DNA of 64,000 nt from Actinacidiphila epipremni (GCF_012034175.1 NZ_JAATEJ010000021.1:1-64000), one strand, 5' to 3'. Shown: positions 48,852 through 59,334, counted from the first letter of the stretch. Notes: generated from the letters alone by a model not told the origin. Made by a program: numbers and translations.

Positions 48852-49996
48852 CCACCCCTCGCCGCCTCCTCCACCACCGCATCGAAGGTCCGGCCGAAGC
48901 GCCCGTCGTCGTGCTCGGCCCGTCCCTCGGCACCTCGCTGCACGTCTGGGACGGCATCGTCCCCGCGATTGCCCGTGCATACCGGCTGGTCCGCTTCGAT
49001 CTGCCAGGACACGGCGCCTCCGCACCCGAACTGGTCAAGGCCGGCGCGAGCGTCGACGATCTCGCCGCGCTCGTACTCGAACTCGCCGACCACCTCGGTA
49101 TCGGGACCTTCGCCTACGCGGGTGTCTCCCTCGGCGGCGCGATCGGAGGCCACCTCGCCGTGCACCATCCACAGCGGCTCTCCGCTCTGGCACTGATCTG
49201 CTCCAGCGCCCGCTTCGGCGAGCCCGAGGCATGGCAGGCCCGCGCGGCACTCGTCCGCGGGGAGGGTACGAAGCAGCTCGCCGACAGCGCGCACGCGCGC
49301 TGGTTCACCCCCGGCTTCGACGGACCCGAGGCAGCCGAGCTGACCGCGGACCAGCGCAATACCGACCCCGCCGCTTACGCTGCCTGCTGCGACGCCCTCG
49401 CCACATTCGACCTGCGCGACCAACTGCCCCGTATCACCGCGCCCACCCTCGTCGTCGCCGGGCGCGAGGACAAGGCCACCCCGCCGCCCCACGCCCGTGC
49501 CCTCGCGGACGGCATCCGGAGCGCGACGCTCCTCGAACTGCCGGGCGCCGCCCACCTCGCGCCCGTCGAGCAGCCGGACGCCGTCGCCGAGGCCGTCCTG
49601 CGGCTTCTCCCGCCCACCCTCTCACCGGGGATGCGGGCCCGCCGGGCCGTCCTCGGAGACGCCCACGTCGACCGCGCCATCGCCAGGACCACCGACTTCA
49701 CCGTAACCTTCCAGGACTTCATCACCCGCTACGCCTGGGGTGAGATCTGGACCCGCCAAAGCCTGGACCGGGCGACCCGCAGCTGCATCACGCTCACCGC
49801 ACTCGTCGCGGGCGGACACCACGACGAGCTCGCCATGCACGTACGCGCCGCGCTGCGCAACGGGCTCACCGCCCAGCAGATCGGCGAGGTCCTGCTCCAG
49901 ACCGCTGTCTACTGCGGCGTCCCCGCCGCGAACAGCGCCTTCGCCATCGCTCAACAAGTCCTGGACCAGGACGACTCTCAAGGAGTTGACACGTGA
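48848..49996 (+). CDS. pcaL: Fused 3-oxoadipate enol-lactonase / 4-carboxymuconolactone decarboxylase
   Basis: 382 residues. N-terminal half (about 1-255) is the alpha/beta-hydrolase PcaD: oxyanion region LGPSLGTSLHVWD, nucleophile Ser94 in YAGVSLGGAIGG, Asp region AGREDKATPP, His in GAAHLAPVEQP. The C-terminal half (about 262-382) is the PcaC decarboxylase (CMD) domain: RRAVLGDAHVDRAIARTT, DFITRYAWGEIWTR, RNGLTAQQIGEVLLQTAVYC. The fusion does two consecutive steps and is known from Streptomyces as PcaL. Translation is coupled on both sides (ATGA, GTGA). Confidence 0.93.
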   Translation: MTTPRRLLHHRIEGPAEAPVVVLGPSLGTSLHVWDGIVPAIARAYRLVRFDLPGHGASAPELVKAGASVDDLAALVLELADHLGIGTFAYAGVSLGGAIGGHLAVHHPQRLSALALICSSARFGEPEAWQARAALVRGEGTKQLADSAHARWFTPGFDGPEAAELTADQRNTDPAAYAACCDALATFDLRDQLPRITAPTLVVAGREDKATPPPHARALADGIRSATLLELPGAAHLAPVEQPDAVAEAVLRLLPPTLSPGMRARRAVLGDAHVDRAIARTTDFTVTFQDFITRYAWGEIWTRQSLDRATRSCITLTALVAGGHHDELAMHVRAALRNGLTAQQIGEVLLQTAVYCGVPAANSAFAIAQQVLDQDDSQGVDT

Positions 49997-51168
49997 ACCC
50001 CACCACCGCCCGTACCACTGTGGGCATCATCGGCGGCGGGCCGGCCGGGCTGCTGCTCGCCCGTCTGCTGCACCGCGCGGGTGTGGACAGTGTCGTGCTG
50101 GAGAGATGCGACCGTGCTTACGTGGAGCAGCGTCAACGCGCCGGGATACTGGAGCAGGCCACCGTCGACGTACTGCGCGAAGTCGGTGCCGGTGAGCGGA
50201 TGGACCATGAGGGCCTGGTTCACCACGGCATCGAGCTCCGCTTCGACGGCCGCGCGCACCGTATCGACTTCCCTGGCCTGGCCTGCGGACGGTCCGTCAT
50301 GGTCTACGCGCAGACGGAGGTGGTCAAGGACCTGATAGCCCTCCAGCTCGCCCAGGGGGGGCCGCTGCTGTTCGAGGCGGAGGTCAGCCGGGTGACGGGC
50401 ACGGACACCGACAGCCCGGTCATCCACTACCGCCACGAGGGCCAGGACCGCACACTCGCCTGTGACGCCGTCGTCGGCTGCGACGGCTTTCACGGGGTCG
50501 CCCGCAACGTCTTCGACGGCCCCCGCGTCTTCGAGCGCACCTACCCGTACTCCTGGCTCGGCATCCTCGCCGACGCGCCGCCCTCCTACGACGAGCTGAT
50601 CTACGCCCACTCCGAGCGCGGTTTCGCGCTCGCCAGTATGCGCACCCCAACCGTCAGCCGCCTCTACCTCCAGGTGCCCAACGGCACCGACCCCGCCTCG
50701 TGGTCGGACGGGCAGATCTGGGACGAGCTTGACTTCCGGGTGGCCACGAAGATGAACCGCGGGGCGATCATGCAGAAGTCGGTGCTGCCGATGCGCAGCT
50801 TCGTCAGCGAACCGATGCGCTCCGGCAGCCTCTACCTCGCGGGCGACGCCGCCCATATCGTCCCGCCGACCGGCGCCAAGGGACTCAACCTGGCCATCAC
50901 CGACGTCGTCGTGCTCGCCCGCGCGCTCGCGCACCGGCAGGCGACCGGCGAGACAGCGCTTCTCGATTCCTACTCGGCTGACTCGCTGCGGCGGGTCTGG
51001 CGGGCAGAGCACTTCTCGTACTTCATGACCAGCACCCTGCACACCGCCCCGGACCAGTCCCCCTTCGAGACCCGCCTCCAGCTCGCACAGCTGGACCGGA
51101 TCGCCAGCTCACCGCATGCGGCGGCCGAGCTCGCGGAGAACTACACCGGACTGCCGTTGCGGCCGTAG
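49993..51168 (+). CDS. pobA: 4-hydroxybenzoate 3-monooxygenase
   Basis: 391 residues; class A flavoprotein hydroxylase: FAD loop GIIGGGPAGLLLARLLHRAG, then the DG segment VVGCDGFHGVAR and GDAAHIVPPTGAKGLNLAI. Also RQRAGILEQATVDVLREVG, as in PobA. Converts 4-hydroxybenzoate to protocatechuate with NAD(P)H and O2, feeding the pca operon. The GTG at 49993 overlaps the pcaL stop and follows AAGGAG. It is the last gene of the operon. Confidence 0.93.
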   Translation: MNPTTARTTVGIIGGGPAGLLLARLLHRAGVDSVVLERCDRAYVEQRQRAGILEQATVDVLREVGAGERMDHEGLVHHGIELRFDGRAHRIDFPGLACGRSVMVYAQTEVVKDLIALQLAQGGPLLFEAEVSRVTGTDTDSPVIHYRHEGQDRTLACDAVVGCDGFHGVARNVFDGPRVFERTYPYSWLGILADAPPSYDELIYAHSERGFALASMRTPTVSRLYLQVPNGTDPASWSDGQIWDELDFRVATKMNRGAIMQKSVLPMRSFVSEPMRSGSLYLAGDAAHIVPPTGAKGLNLAITDVVVLARALAHRQATGETALLDSYSADSLRRVWRAEHFSYFMTSTLHTAPDQSPFETRLQLAQLDRIASSPHAAAELAENYTGLPLRP

Positions 51169-51544
51169 CGGAGGCCGTGGCCCGCACGCGCGGCCACCTC
51201 GCCGTCCACAACGCCGAACTCGGCCGTGCGTACCGGGACGGCTGAGGGCGGCGGGAGTGGTCTGCCGTTCCTGCAGCAAGGAGATCTTGCGGTGCGGTGC
51301 GCTTACGCGTGCGAGGAAGTCCGTCTTCGTCAGCCCGGCTTCGGCGAGCGCATCTTCACTGCGCCGGCGAACAGGCCCCCGCTTCCGCGCGAGGTCGCTG
51401 GTCACGTGGTCTGGGCCCGGGCGGGCAGGTGGGGCAGGTCGGGCGTGACGTCGGGGCCACCCGGCGTTCTCCCAGGAGCGGCGAGGTCGGGGAAGCCGCG
51501 ATGCGGCGCCGGGGGGTGTCGCTTGCGCGTGGATACTGAGGGTC
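51169..51544. other. Gap with possible gene remnants
   Basis: No gene is supported. Right after pobA a short plus-strand frame reads AEAVARTRGHLAVHNAELGR then AYRDG and stop (51168-51246), with good third-position GC but no start. On the minus strand a stretch reading LAEAGLTKTDFLARVSAP looks equally gene-like. They may be stubs of lost genes. No terminator was recognised. Confidence 0.4.
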
Positions 51545-52159
51545 ATGCGCATTGACTTCGATCCTGAGCAGCTTGACCGCAATGCCTTCTACCGGCTTTT
51601 GACGGCGACGGTCGTGCCGCGGCCCATCGCGTGGGTGTCGACGACATCCGCCGCGGGGACGGACAACCTGGCGCCGCACAGCTTCTTTTCGGTGGCCTGC
51701 GTCAGCCCGCCCGTCGTGCAGTTCACGTCGGTGGGGCGGAAGGACTCGGTGCGGAACGTCGAGGAGACGGGGCAGTTCGTGGTGAACCTCGCGCCGGAGC
51801 ATCTGTTCGAGGAGGTCAACGCGACCGCCACGGCGTTCCCGCACGGGGTGAGCGAGTTCGACGAGGTCGGCATCGCGCGGGAGCCGAGTGCGCGGGTCAA
51901 GCCGCCGCGGGTGGCGGCGTCGCCGGTGGCGCTGGAGTGCGAGCTGCACAGCACCGTCAGGCTGGGGGACTCCACCGTGGTCTTCGGGCGGGTCGTGCAC
52001 GCGGCGGTGTCGGAGGCCGTGCTGGTCGACGGGCACCCCGATATCCACAAGCTGCGTCCGCTGACCCGTATGGGCAAGGACGAGTGGGGGACGCTCGGGG
52101 ATGTGCTGGAGATCCAGCGCATCCCGCTGCAGGAGTGGGAGGAGGGCCGGCGACGCTGA
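51545..52159 (+). CDS. Flavin reductase family (FMN-binding split barrel) protein
   Basis: 204 residues; starts MRIDFDPEQLDRNAFYRLLTA, then VVPRPIAWVSTTSAAGTDNL, APHSFFSVACVSPPVVQFTS and FVVNLAPEHLFEEVNATAT. This is the flavoredoxin/DIM6-like family, which binds FMN and reduces flavin or handles small aromatics; the exact role varies. The ATG at 51545 has no strong ribosome site. It may be associated with the aromatic genes, but the 376-base gap weakens that. Confidence 0.85.
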   Translation: MRIDFDPEQLDRNAFYRLLTATVVPRPIAWVSTTSAAGTDNLAPHSFFSVACVSPPVVQFTSVGRKDSVRNVEETGQFVVNLAPEHLFEEVNATATAFPHGVSEFDEVGIAREPSARVKPPRVAASPVALECELHSTVRLGDSTVVFGRVVHAAVSEAVLVDGHPDIHKLRPLTRMGKDEWGTLGDVLEIQRIPLQEWEEGRRR

Positions 52160-52210
52160 TCCGTCGCCCCCCGGCTCGGCGCGGTCCGGTGCGGCGGTCG
52201 GCCGCCGGGG

Positions 52211-52987
52211 CTAGCGGTCGGCGGGCGTCACGCCGCCGGCCGCGACTCCGCCCGCGGGTTCGGCGTCCCCGGCCGCGACCCCGCCCGCCGCTTCGGCGTC
52301 CCCGGTCGCCCGGCCGCGGCGGGTGCGGCGGGTGCGGGTGACGGCCAGTGCGCCGAGGGCCGTCACCGCGAGGAAGCCCAGTGCCAGCAGGAACACCGGC
52401 GAGGTGGGGGAGGCCGCACGGCTGCCGGCTGCCACGTAGGCGGCGGTGTTCGCCGTGCAGCCGGCTGCCGTCGCCGTGAGGAAGGGCAGCAGCCTCGCCC
52501 GCGACACGGCTGCGGCGTAGTTCGCGGCGGCGAAGGGCACGCCGGGGAAGAGCCGCATCGCCAGCGTGCTGCGGAAGTCGTGCGTGGACAGCTGCCGTTC
52601 GAGGGAGAGGGCGACCCGCCCCCGCAGCAGCGGGCGCAGTGCGTCGCGGCCCAGGAACCGTCCGAGGACGAAGGCCAGGCCCGCGCCCAGCACCGTGCCG
52701 CCGACCGCCGCCGGCAGGCCCGCGTGGATGCCGTAGAGCGCCCCGGCCGCCGCGTTGAGCAGCGGGCGCGGCACGAAAGCGACGGTGCACAGCCCGTACG
52801 CGAGGGCGAACAGCAGCACCGCCGCGAGCCCCGACGCGTGGGGCTGCCAGCCGTGCGCGGTCATCAGCCGCTGCGGTCGCCACGCCACCACCACCGCACC
52901 GGCGGCTGCGAGTACGGCGACGAGCACGGCGAACCGCCCCCACGGCGAGACCAGCACGCGGGAGACCCGAAGCACACCTGACGGCAC
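52211..52987 (-). CDS. TVP38/TMEM64-family membrane protein
   Basis: 258 residues with about five to six spans. The family core (SNARE-associated/VTT domain) shows [41 protein letters not shown] and [20 protein letters not shown]. The family is linked to lipid scrambling or transport in membranes. GTG 52987 begins the protein just before the first span; the frame runs on upstream without support. A repeated Gly-Ala-rich tail ([20 protein letters not shown]) is encoded by imperfect direct repeats. Confidence 0.8.
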   Translation of the reverse strand: MPSGVLRVSRVLVSPWGRFAVLVAVLAAAGAVVVAWRPQRLMTAHGWQPHASGLAAVLLFALAYGLCTVAFVPRPLLNAAAGALYGIHAGLPAAVGGTVLGAGLAFVLGRFLGRDALRPLLRGRVALSLERQLSTHDFRSTLAMRLFPGVPFAAANYAAAVSRARLLPFLTATAAGCTANTAAYVAAGSRAASPTSPVFLLALGFLAVTALGALAVTRTRRTRRGRATGDAEAAGGVAAGDAEPAGGVAAGGVTPADR

Positions 52988-53069
52988 CTCGGGAGCGTAA
53001 CCCCTCCGCGGGGCCGCGCCCACGCGGTGGAGCCGGAAAACCCTTCGACGGCACGCCCGTCCACCCGGC

Positions 53070-53222
53070 ATGATCGACCGTATGTTCCGGCTCGCCTTCC
53101 TCGCAGACGCCACCGCAGCAGCGGTCGCGGCGTCGAAGGCAGCCCTGCCCTCCGACGCGGCGAGCGGCGCGAAGCCCGCGCCCGCCGGCCGGAGCGCGCT
53201 CTTCGGCGGCGCCCGACGCTGA
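53070..53222 (+). CDS. Hypothetical 50-residue Ala-rich peptide
   Basis: [20 protein letters not shown] then [15 protein letters not shown]. The frame shows high third-position GC and lies 98 bases before the EF-Tu gene and divergent from the TVP38 gene. There is no clear ribosome site and no family. The hydrophobic-Ala start could be a small membrane-associated peptide. Kept at low confidence. Confidence 0.3.
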   Translation: MIDRMFRLAFLADATAAAVAASKAALPSDAASGAKPAPAGRSALFGGARR

Positions 53223-53320
53223 CCCTCCCCGGACCGACGTCCGGTGGGACCCCGCACGGGGAGGGTCGGCCCGACCCAGGGGTCCTCGACTCACCCGGCG
53301 TCCCAGGAGGAGACACCGTC

Positions 53321-54499
<1,179 letters not shown>

Positions 54500-54601
54500 G
54501 GCTGCTCCGGGGCTGCTCCGGGGCTGGTCCGAGGCCGCCCGGGCGCTGCTCGGGGGTCGCTCGGGGCGGGCGCGCGGCCCCGCCGGCCCGGTGGTCCGGC
54601 C

Positions 54602-54645
54602 CCCGCCGCTGCCCGGTACGGTGACACGTACCGGGCAGCGGCGGG
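54602..54645. terminator. 19-bp perfect hairpin after EF-Tu gene
   Basis: The arm at 54602-54620 pairs without mismatch with 54627-54645 across the loop GTGACA. It lies about 100 bases after the EF-Tu stop and 31 bases before the next start. Imperfect repeats of GGCTGCTCCGG fill part of the gap before it. Confidence 0.75.
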
Positions 54646-54675
54646 CCGTCCGCACCGGCACGGGACAATGACCCC

Positions 54676-55899
54676 GTGCCCGACAGCGACGACCCCCGCA
54701 ACGCCCCCGCCCCCGCCCCCGCCTCCGGCGACAGCCGCGCCGCCCGCAACCCTCATGGCGACAGCCACGCCGACGGGCACGCCCGCGGCGTCAGTGCCGC
54801 GCGCAGCCTCTATGGCTCACGCGACGCCGACTGGAAGGCCCCCGGCGACCGCGACGGCCGCAACACCCACGATGACGCCGCCGGCCGGGACCGCGGGGCC
54901 GGACCCCGCGACGCCGCCGCCGGCCCGGACCGCAGGGGCCGCGACCGCGACGACGACGCCGAGCCGGACGCCCGCGAGCCCGTCCCCGTCCTCCGTGAGG
55001 TCGACTTCGGCACCGCCCGGCTGCTCCCCGACATCGACCGCGACCGCGCATGGCTGCTCACCGTCGACGGGGCGCCGCAGTCGTACGTCGACCTCGACGA
55101 CCCCGGCCACCTGGAGTTCGAGTACGTACGCCGGATCGCCTACGCCGTCGAGGCCGCCTTCCCCGGCGGCGAGCCGCTGGACGCCGTCCACCTCGGCGGC
55201 GGCGCGATGACGCTGCCGCGCTGGCTGGCGCACGTACGCCCCGGGTCGCGGCAGCAGGTCGTCGAGGCCGACCGGCGGCTCGCCGCGCTGGTCGCCGAGG
55301 CGCTGCCGCTGCCCGAAGCCCAAGCAGCGCCCGCGGCGCCGGAAGCCCCGGAAGCGCCCGCGGCGCCGCATGCGCCGGAAGCCCAGAAAGCAGCGCTCAG
55401 CGTCCACACCCAGGACGCCCGCGCCTGGCTGCGGCACGCCCCGCCCGGCTCCGCCGACCTCCTCGTCGCCGACGTCTTCGGCGGCTCCCGCGTGCCCGCC
55501 GCCCTCACCTCCGTGGAGTTCGTCCGCGCCGCCGCCCGCGTACTGCGCCCCGAGGGGCTCTACGTCGCCAACCTCGCCGACTCCGCCCCCTTCGCCTTCC
55601 TGCGCTCCCAACTCGCCACGGTACGCGCCGCGTTCGCAGCCGAAGGCGGCGCCGACCTGTGCGTATTGGCCGAACCCGCGGTGCTGCGCGGACGCCGCTA
55701 CGGCAACGCCGTGCTCGCCGCGAGCCGCCGTCCGCTGCCGCTGGCCGCCCTCACCCGGCTGTGCGCCGCCGACGCCTTCCCGGCCCGCGCCGTCCACGGC
55801 CCCGACCTCGACCGCCTCACCGGCGCCGCCCGCCCGGTCACCGACGCCTCCGCGACCGCCTCGCCCGAGCCGCCGGCGGGCGCCTTCAGCGTCGGCTGA
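54676..55899 (+). CDS. Spermidine-synthase-like methyltransferase-fold protein
   Basis: 407 residues. About the first 100 are disordered, rich in Asp, Arg and Gly, and probably not part of the fold. From about 105 the family begins LREVDFGTARLLPDIDRDRA, then VHLGGGAMTLPRWLA (AdoMet-like loop), VEADRRLAALVAEAL and SADLLVADVFGGSRVP. Many actinobacterial relatives are named spermidine synthase without biochemical proof. A 45-residue Ala/Pro/Glu insert (QAAPAAPEAPEAPAAPHAPE) breaks the middle of the fold, probably by expansion of a GC-rich repeat. GTG 54676 is the first in-frame start after the hairpin; a start near the fold is also possible. Confidence 0.75.
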   Translation: MPDSDDPRNAPAPAPASGDSRAARNPHGDSHADGHARGVSAARSLYGSRDADWKAPGDRDGRNTHDDAAGRDRGAGPRDAAAGPDRRGRDRDDDAEPDAREPVPVLREVDFGTARLLPDIDRDRAWLLTVDGAPQSYVDLDDPGHLEFEYVRRIAYAVEAAFPGGEPLDAVHLGGGAMTLPRWLAHVRPGSRQQVVEADRRLAALVAEALPLPEAQAAPAAPEAPEAPAAPHAPEAQKAALSVHTQDARAWLRHAPPGSADLLVADVFGGSRVPAALTSVEFVRAAARVLRPEGLYVANLADSAPFAFLRSQLATVRAAFAAEGGADLCVLAEPAVLRGRRYGNAVLAASRRPLPLAALTRLCAADAFPARAVHGPDLDRLTGAARPVTDASATASPEPPAGAFSVG

Positions 55900-55906
55900 C
55901 CCCGCC

Positions 55907-57208
55907 TCACGCCGCCGCCCCCTGCTCCAGCCCCGCCGCCCCCTCCGCGTCCCGCCCGGCAGCGGCCCGGCCGCCCGCCGAGGCAGGCGCCAGCTCAAGC
56001 CGCCGGACGTCGCGCAGCACCAGCACCGCCGCCGTCAGCAGCACCACCAGCGCCGACGAACCCCACAGCGCCGCCCGCAACCCGAAAGCCGCCGCCACAG
56101 GCCCGGCCAGCGCCACCGCGAGCGGCGTCATCGCGACCGAGCCCAGCCAGTCGTACGCGGCCACCCGCGACATCAGGTCCGCCGGGATCTCCTGGTGCAT
56201 CGCCAGCATCCAGCCCACCGCGAAGACCTCCACCGCGAGCCCGCCGGCGAACATCACCAGCGCCAGCGACCACGCCGGCAGCAGCAGGGCCAGCGCCGCA
56301 CCCGGCAGGGCCAGCGGGAAGACGCACAGCGTCCCGACCAGCAGCGCCCTGCGCGGCTTCCAGCGCACCATCAGCACCGCGCCGCACGCCGTGCCGAGCC
56401 CGCCCGCCGCCAGCGCCAGGCCCCAGGGGCCCGCGCCGCCGAGGTGGTCGCGCGAGACGAGCGGCCCGTACACCGACTCGACGGCGGTGACCATGCCGTT
56501 CACGACGGAGAACTGCACCACGATGCCCCACAGCCACGGCCGCGACACCACCTCCCGCCAGCCCTCGCGCAAATCGCCCAGCACCCCGCCCGCCGGCGCC
56601 GCCCGCGCGGCGCCCGCGGTGTCGATACGGGCCCGCATCACCGCCGACACCGCGAAGCCCGCGGCGTCCGCCGCCAGCACCCATCCGGCGCCGACCGCCG
56701 CGACCAGGGCGCCGCCGAGAGCCGCGCCGCCCACCACGGCGGCGTTGGTGGCCAGCCGGTAGACGGAGATGGCCGGGCCCGCGTGCCCGGCCTCGACGGT
56801 GGCCAGCACCAGGCCCTGGGCCGCCGGCGCGAAGAACGCGTGCGCGCCGCCGCCGACCGCGGTCAGCACCGCCATCTGCCACAGCGCGGCGTGCCCGGTG
56901 AGCACCAGGGCGGCGAAGAGCGCCTGCGAGCAGGCGTTGACGACATTGGCGAGGGCCATCACCCGCTGCCGCGGCAGCCGGTCGGCGACCGCGCCGCCGA
57001 CGAGCAGCAGCACCACCATCGCCGCGGTGCGCGCCGCCGCGACCACGCCCACGTCGGTGGCGTCGCCGCCGGACTCGATGACGGCGAAGGCCGCGGCGAT
57101 CGTGGCGCCCGAGTTGCCCGCGCCGGTGACGAACGACGCGCCCACCAGGAGCCGGTAGTTCCGTCCCGCCCAGGGCGGGATGCCGAAGCGCTGCGCGTCT
57201 GCCGTCAT
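55907..57208 (-). CDS. MFS exporter
   Basis: 433 residues with 12 predicted spans, MFS type of the macrolide-efflux/enterobactin exporter (MFS_3) class: GASFVTGAGNSGATIAAAFA at the first span, ADRLPRQRVMALANVVNACS in the loop after span 2, and EGWREVVSRPWLWGIVV in the middle. Drug or siderophore export is usual for this class. The ATG at 57208 has no good ribosome site. Convergent with the spermidine-synthase-like gene, with 7 bases between stops. Confidence 0.85.
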   Translation of the reverse strand: MTADAQRFGIPPWAGRNYRLLVGASFVTGAGNSGATIAAAFAVIESGGDATDVGVVAAARTAAMVVLLLVGGAVADRLPRQRVMALANVVNACSQALFAALVLTGHAALWQMAVLTAVGGGAHAFFAPAAQGLVLATVEAGHAGPAISVYRLATNAAVVGGAALGGALVAAVGAGWVLAADAAGFAVSAVMRARIDTAGAARAAPAGGVLGDLREGWREVVSRPWLWGIVVQFSVVNGMVTAVESVYGPLVSRDHLGGAGPWGLALAAGGLGTACGAVLMVRWKPRRALLVGTLCVFPLALPGAALALLLPAWSLALVMFAGGLAVEVFAVGWMLAMHQEIPADLMSRVAAYDWLGSVAMTPLAVALAGPVAAAFGLRAALWGSSALVVLLTAAVLVLRDVRRLELAPASAGGRAAAGRDAEGAAGLEQGAAA

Positions 57209-57341
57209 CCGGGGACTATCGCGGACCGCCCGCCGCGCTGCCAAACGATTAAGCGGCCGTCCGGGGGCCGGGCGCCGGCGCCCGCCGGGAACGGGGAAGC
57301 GCACGTCCGGGGCCTGGCGCCGCCCGGCGAAGGCGCAAAAA

Positions 57342-57369
57342 GGCGGCGGCCGGACCCCCGGCCGCCGCC
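57342..57369 (-). terminator. 12-bp hairpin with T5 tract, minus-strand terminator
   Basis: GGCGGCGGCCGG (57342-57353) pairs with CCGGCCGCCGCC (57358-57369). On the minus strand the stem is followed by TTTTT, a classical rho-independent terminator 51 bases after the stop of the leftward gene ending at 57421. Confidence 0.85.
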
Positions 57370-57420
57370 CCGCTCACCCGTCACCCGCGCGCTTCACCCT
57401 TCACCCGCGCGGGTGCGCGC

Positions 57421-58611
57421 TCACTGCTTGATCGGCCGGATCGTGCTCTCGATCCGGTCGACGACCGACTGCGCGAGCTGGTCCGGCACGCCCTGCCGGG
57501 CCCACAGCACCCACACCACCGGCGTCGGCGTCTTCTGCGCCGGGTCCAGCCACGCGACGGCGTACGCGATGCCGTTCGACGAGCACTTGTTGGCCTTCGG
57601 CACGGCCGTCGTCGTGGCCTGCGCCTGCCAGCCGGTGATGCCGTAGGCGTTGTGGAAGGCCTTGCTGTTCTGCGCGGCCGAGACGGTGCCCTTGCCGTTC
57701 TCCTGGAAGGCGTACTTCGCCCACGCCCGGGCCTCGTTCTCGGCGGCCTCCTTCATGCTGGACGCGCCCGCGGCGCCCTTCGTGCCGGCGGTGGCGTTGG
57801 CGACGGTGTTCTTGCCGTTCTTGCAGGCGTCCTCCATGTAGTAGGCGGGCGCGCCCACCACGACCTGCGGCTTGCCGGCGTCGTCCTCGTAGCCGATGCT
57901 CAGGCTCTCGCTGCCGACCGTCCAGTTCGGCGGCACGTCGAAGGCCGAGTTGCGCTCCTCGCGCTTGACCGCGTGCCAGCCGGGGACGACCGGGTCGACC
58001 TGGCCGGTGCCCGCCGGGCCGCGCGCGCCGTCGTCGTCACCGCCGTCGTCGGCCGGCGGCTCCGTGGTGCCGGTGCCGGACGGCGTGGGCGCGGCGGTGG
58101 AGGTGGCGGCCGTCACCGAGGGCGAGGCCGAGTCGTGCGCGTCCGTCTTCTTGTCGTCGCCGGTGACGAAGACCACCGTCACCACGACCGCCGCGATCAC
58201 CGCGAGCGCGGCCCCGATGGCGACCGCGACCGTGGTCTTGTTACGGCCGCCGGGCCCGCCGCCGCCCGGAACGCCGGGCACGGGCGGGCCGAAAGCCTGC
58301 GGCGTCGGGTAGCCGCCGGGCCCGCCGGGCTTCTGGTAGCCGGGCTGCGCGTACGGGGAGGCCGTGCCGTACGGCTGCGTCGGCTGCTGGTACGGCGGCG
58401 GCTGGACCGGGGGTCCGGGCGGGCTTGGCGGCTGCGCCGGGGGCTGCTGGCCCTGCTGCGGGTACGCCGGCTGCTGCGGCGGATAGCCGGGCTGCCCGTA
58501 CGGGCTCGGCGGCTGCCCGTACGGTCCCTGGGGCTGCTGCGGCGGGGTATTGCCGGATGGGTACTGCTGTCCGCCGGATTGTCCCCCGGCCTGCTGGTCT
58601 CCTGGCCACAT
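57421..58611 (-). CDS. Proline-rich membrane-anchored protein
   Basis: 396 residues: a cytoplasmic N-terminal region of about 120 residues made of Pro, Gln, Gly and Tyr (repeats like PPSPYGQPGYPPQQP), one membrane span (TTVAVAIGAALAVIAAVVVTVVF), a Thr/Ser linker and an outer globular domain (about 215-396) with WHAVKREERNSAFDVPPNWT and KKAFHNAYGITGWQAQ-like text. Such architecture is common in actinobacteria for secreted-domain proteins of unknown role. A terminator follows. No catalytic motif was recognised. Confidence 0.8.
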   Translation of the reverse strand: MWPGDQQAGGQSGGQQYPSGNTPPQQPQGPYGQPPSPYGQPGYPPQQPAYPQQGQQPPAQPPSPPGPPVQPPPYQQPTQPYGTASPYAQPGYQKPGGPGGYPTPQAFGPPVPGVPGGGGPGGRNKTTVAVAIGAALAVIAAVVVTVVFVTGDDKKTDAHDSASPSVTAATSTAAPTPSGTGTTEPPADDGGDDDGARGPAGTGQVDPVVPGWHAVKREERNSAFDVPPNWTVGSESLSIGYEDDAGKPQVVVGAPAYYMEDACKNGKNTVANATAGTKGAAGASSMKEAAENEARAWAKYAFQENGKGTVSAAQNSKAFHNAYGITGWQAQATTTAVPKANKCSSNGIAYAVAWLDPAQKTPTPVVWVLWARQGVPDQLAQSVVDRIESTIRPIKQ

Positions 58612-58683
58612 GGCTGGAAACACTAGGGGAGCGGCGCCGCCGGTTCCACGCCGGATCGGCCTACTGGCTGGTAACATCCAGGC

Positions 58684-59226
58684 ATGCCCGAGACCTTGCC
58701 CGAAGAGCCCGCCGCACCCGCCTCTTCTGCGCCTTCCGCACCCGACGCCCCGGCCGCCCCCGCCGCACCCGCCGCGCAGTCCGCCCCGCCCTCCATAGGC
58801 GACCTGCTCACCGCGACCGTGCCGATGGTCCGCACCCTGAAGCTGCGGTACCTGGAGACCACCGCCGAGCGCGCGGTGCTCGCGCTGCCCGACGACCCCG
58901 AGTACCACAACCACGTCGCGGGCCCGCACGCCGGCGCGATGTTCACCCTCGCCGAGTCCGCGAGCGGCGCCGTCGTGCTCGGCGCGTTCGGCGACCAGCT
59001 CGGGCGGGCCGTGCCGCTGCCGGTGCGCGCCGAGATCGGCTGGACGAAGCTGGCCCGCGGCCCGCTCACCGCGACCGCCGTGCTCGGCCGCCCCGCCGCC
59101 GAGGTCCTGGCAGAACTGGACGCGGGCACCCGGCCGGAATTCCCCGTCGAGGTGTCGGTCCGCCGCGAGGACGGCGCCGAGACCTCGCACATGACGATCG
59201 TCTGGACGCTGCGCCCCAACGGCTGA
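58684..59226 (+). CDS. Hotdog-fold thioesterase-like protein (DUF4442)
   Basis: 180 residues. After an Ala/Pro leader of about 38 residues, the hotdog domain includes NHVAGPHAGAMFTLAESASG, then AVPLPVRAEIGWTKLARGPL, RPEFPVEVSVRREDGAETS and MTIVWTLRP. The HVAGPHAGAMFTLAE block matches DUF4442/YiiD-C type acyl-CoA thioesterase-like proteins. Substrate unknown. Start ATG 58684 gives the low-complexity leader; a later start is conceivable. Confidence 0.8.
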   Translation: MPETLPEEPAAPASSAPSAPDAPAAPAAPAAQSAPPSIGDLLTATVPMVRTLKLRYLETTAERAVLALPDDPEYHNHVAGPHAGAMFTLAESASGAVVLGAFGDQLGRAVPLPVRAEIGWTKLARGPLTATAVLGRPAAEVLAELDAGTRPEFPVEVSVRREDGAETSHMTIVWTLRPNG

Positions 59227-59334
59227 CCGGCCGGAACGCCCCGGCGGCCGGCCGCCGCCCGCCGCGGTTCGGTTAGGCTTCCTGTGAGTGCGCAGGGAGC
59301 GCGTTCGACCGTCGTCGCGGGGAGGGACACGCCT

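Noticed and set aside
55370-57646. Long plus-strand frame overlapping the MFS gene
   Set aside because: The minus strand carries a clear 12-span MFS protein; the plus frame is Arg/Pro/Ser-rich without domains.
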